A stretch of DNA of 64,000 bases, taken from NCBI RefSeq assembly GCF_002846415.1, contig NZ_PJMX01000001.1:4464001-4528000 (forward strand). Reading direction: 5' to 3'. Below, piece after piece: positions 63,598 to 64,000 of this stretch (the stretch's first letter is position 1; each line of letters opens with the position of its first letter). The notes beneath the pieces are model-generated. The model saw only the letters and a list, made by a program, of their open reading frames with translations, was not told where the DNA came from and made no database searches. Source of the stretch: Streptomyces sp. TLI_146 (GTDB lineage Bacteria > Actinomycetota > Actinomycetes > Streptomycetales > Streptomycetaceae). The position numbers were made by a program, and so were the translations under genes.

Positions 63598-64000
63598 CTA
63601 CTCGTTGACCAGCACCGGCACGGACAGCACCGCGCTCGCCGCCTTCCCCGTCAGCGGGGTCTTCGGTACGGCGGTGAAGTCGATGCCCGCGCCCTCCGCG
63701 CGGGGTCCGGCGTGCCCGGCGGTGCCGTGGGCGGCCTCGCCCGCCTCGCCCTCCTCGGCGTACTGGAAGGAGCCGGTGCCGACGAGGTGGCCGCGCTCGT
63801 CGTAGAACGCGGCGCGCAGTTCGAGCGCGAGCACGTCGCTCACGTCGGAGGTGATGGCGAAGTGACCGGATACCGAGGGCTTCCCCTCGGAGAGCGCAAG
63901 CTTGGTGACGTGCACCCGGTCCGTGAACGGGCCCTGTTCCAGCCGCACTTCGCCCTTCGCGGGAACCTTGGCGAGGGTCGCGGCGGGCGCCGGGGCGCCG
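63598..64000 (-). CDS. Hypothetical protein, N-terminal part cut by window edge
   Basis: About 134 C-terminal residues are visible, and the open frame continues past 64000 without a start that I would trust. The visible part contains VRLEQGPFTDRVHVTKLALSEGKPSVSGHFAITSDVSDVLALELRAAFYDERGHLVGTGSFQYAE, a pattern of alternating strands that resembles FxLYD-type beta-sandwich domains. A Gly/Ala/Glu/His-rich linker and VPVLVNE end the protein. It may be an anchored or secreted protein, but the N-terminus needed to decide is missing. Confidence 0.7.
   Translation of the reverse strand, partial: GAPAPAATLAKVPAKGEVRLEQGPFTDRVHVTKLALSEGKPSVSGHFAITSDVSDVLALELRAAFYDERGHLVGTGSFQYAEEGEAGEAAHGTAGHAGPRAEGAGIDFTAVPKTPLTGKAASAVLSVPVLVNE

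Overview
The window is a GC-rich actinobacterial chromosome segment, almost certainly from a Streptomyces core region. The evidence is the third-position G/C bias, frequent GTG and TTG starts, mycothiol synthesis (mshA), wblA, glnR, carD, phoPR, the nickel regulator nur, rsiG, a bldA-type TTA codon, and many leaderless genes. From memory of S. coelicolor, the order rlmB-cysS-ispF-ispD-carD-phoP-phoR-phoU-gpm-mshA-nur-glnR follows that chromosome (about SCO4236 down to SCO4159). The part around wblA corresponds to a different S. coelicolor location (about SCO3575-3580), so a synteny join probably lies near the repeat array at 44.7-45.0 kb.

Layout. 1-4.2 kb: rRNA methyltransferase (cut by the window edge), CysRS, two MEP-pathway enzymes and CarD. 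4.8-8.4 kb: a lipoprotein and the phosphate regulon controllers phoP, phoR and phoU, with a PHO box. 8.6-16.6 kb: an 8-Cys mini-protein, a secreted serine hydrolase, phosphoglycerate mutase, an MFS transporter, mshA-ybjN, a methyltransferase and an NlpC/P60 hydrolase. 16.9-20.7 kb: a REC-PP2C phosphatase, the DUF2516/HbhA-like/XRE trio and YceI. 20.9-28.3 kb: HelD, a TetR/oxidoreductase pair, then a GntR-HAD-APH-like cluster divergent from a small membrane protein across a long palindrome. 28.3-34.2 kb: an Eis-like acetyltransferase, asparaginase II, RsiG, Dtd, YgfZ, Nur and nitrobindin. 34.3-36.7 kb: three overlapping genes for anchored extracytoplasmic proteins, apparently paralogous. 36.8-42.6 kb: DsrE-like, DUF3099, a CysA/SseC sulfur locus with an upstream Cys-containing leader peptide, a DUF2993 protein, a Q-rich membrane protein, MoaD/ThiS-like and a hydrolase. 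42.6-44.6 kb: glnR behind a structured leader with a short upstream ORF, then a LacI regulator. 45-53 kb: RidA, a DUF4177-like protein, paired ArsA-like ATPases, wblA, a bifunctional PBP, YqeY, a phosphoesterase and tRNA-Pro(CGG). 53-64 kb: more accessory genes, namely a TagF-like protein with an in-frame 7-bp repeat, a STAND NTPase, a DsbB-like protein, a Q/G-rich protein, a subtilase, and a TetR-FAD dehydrogenase pair.

Cross-cutting signals. At least 18 genes have a TANNNT hexamer 6 or 7 nt before the start codon and no Shine-Dalgarno sequence, which is the signature of leaderless mRNAs. Several regulators sit beside clean palindromes that are good operator candidates (XRE, GntR, TetR, wblA). 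A dispersed repeat family around GGGGCGCGGGGAACTGCGCG occurs at three intergenic sites, and one of them is an array with a 61-bp period. I see no CRISPR array, prophage or intact insertion sequence.
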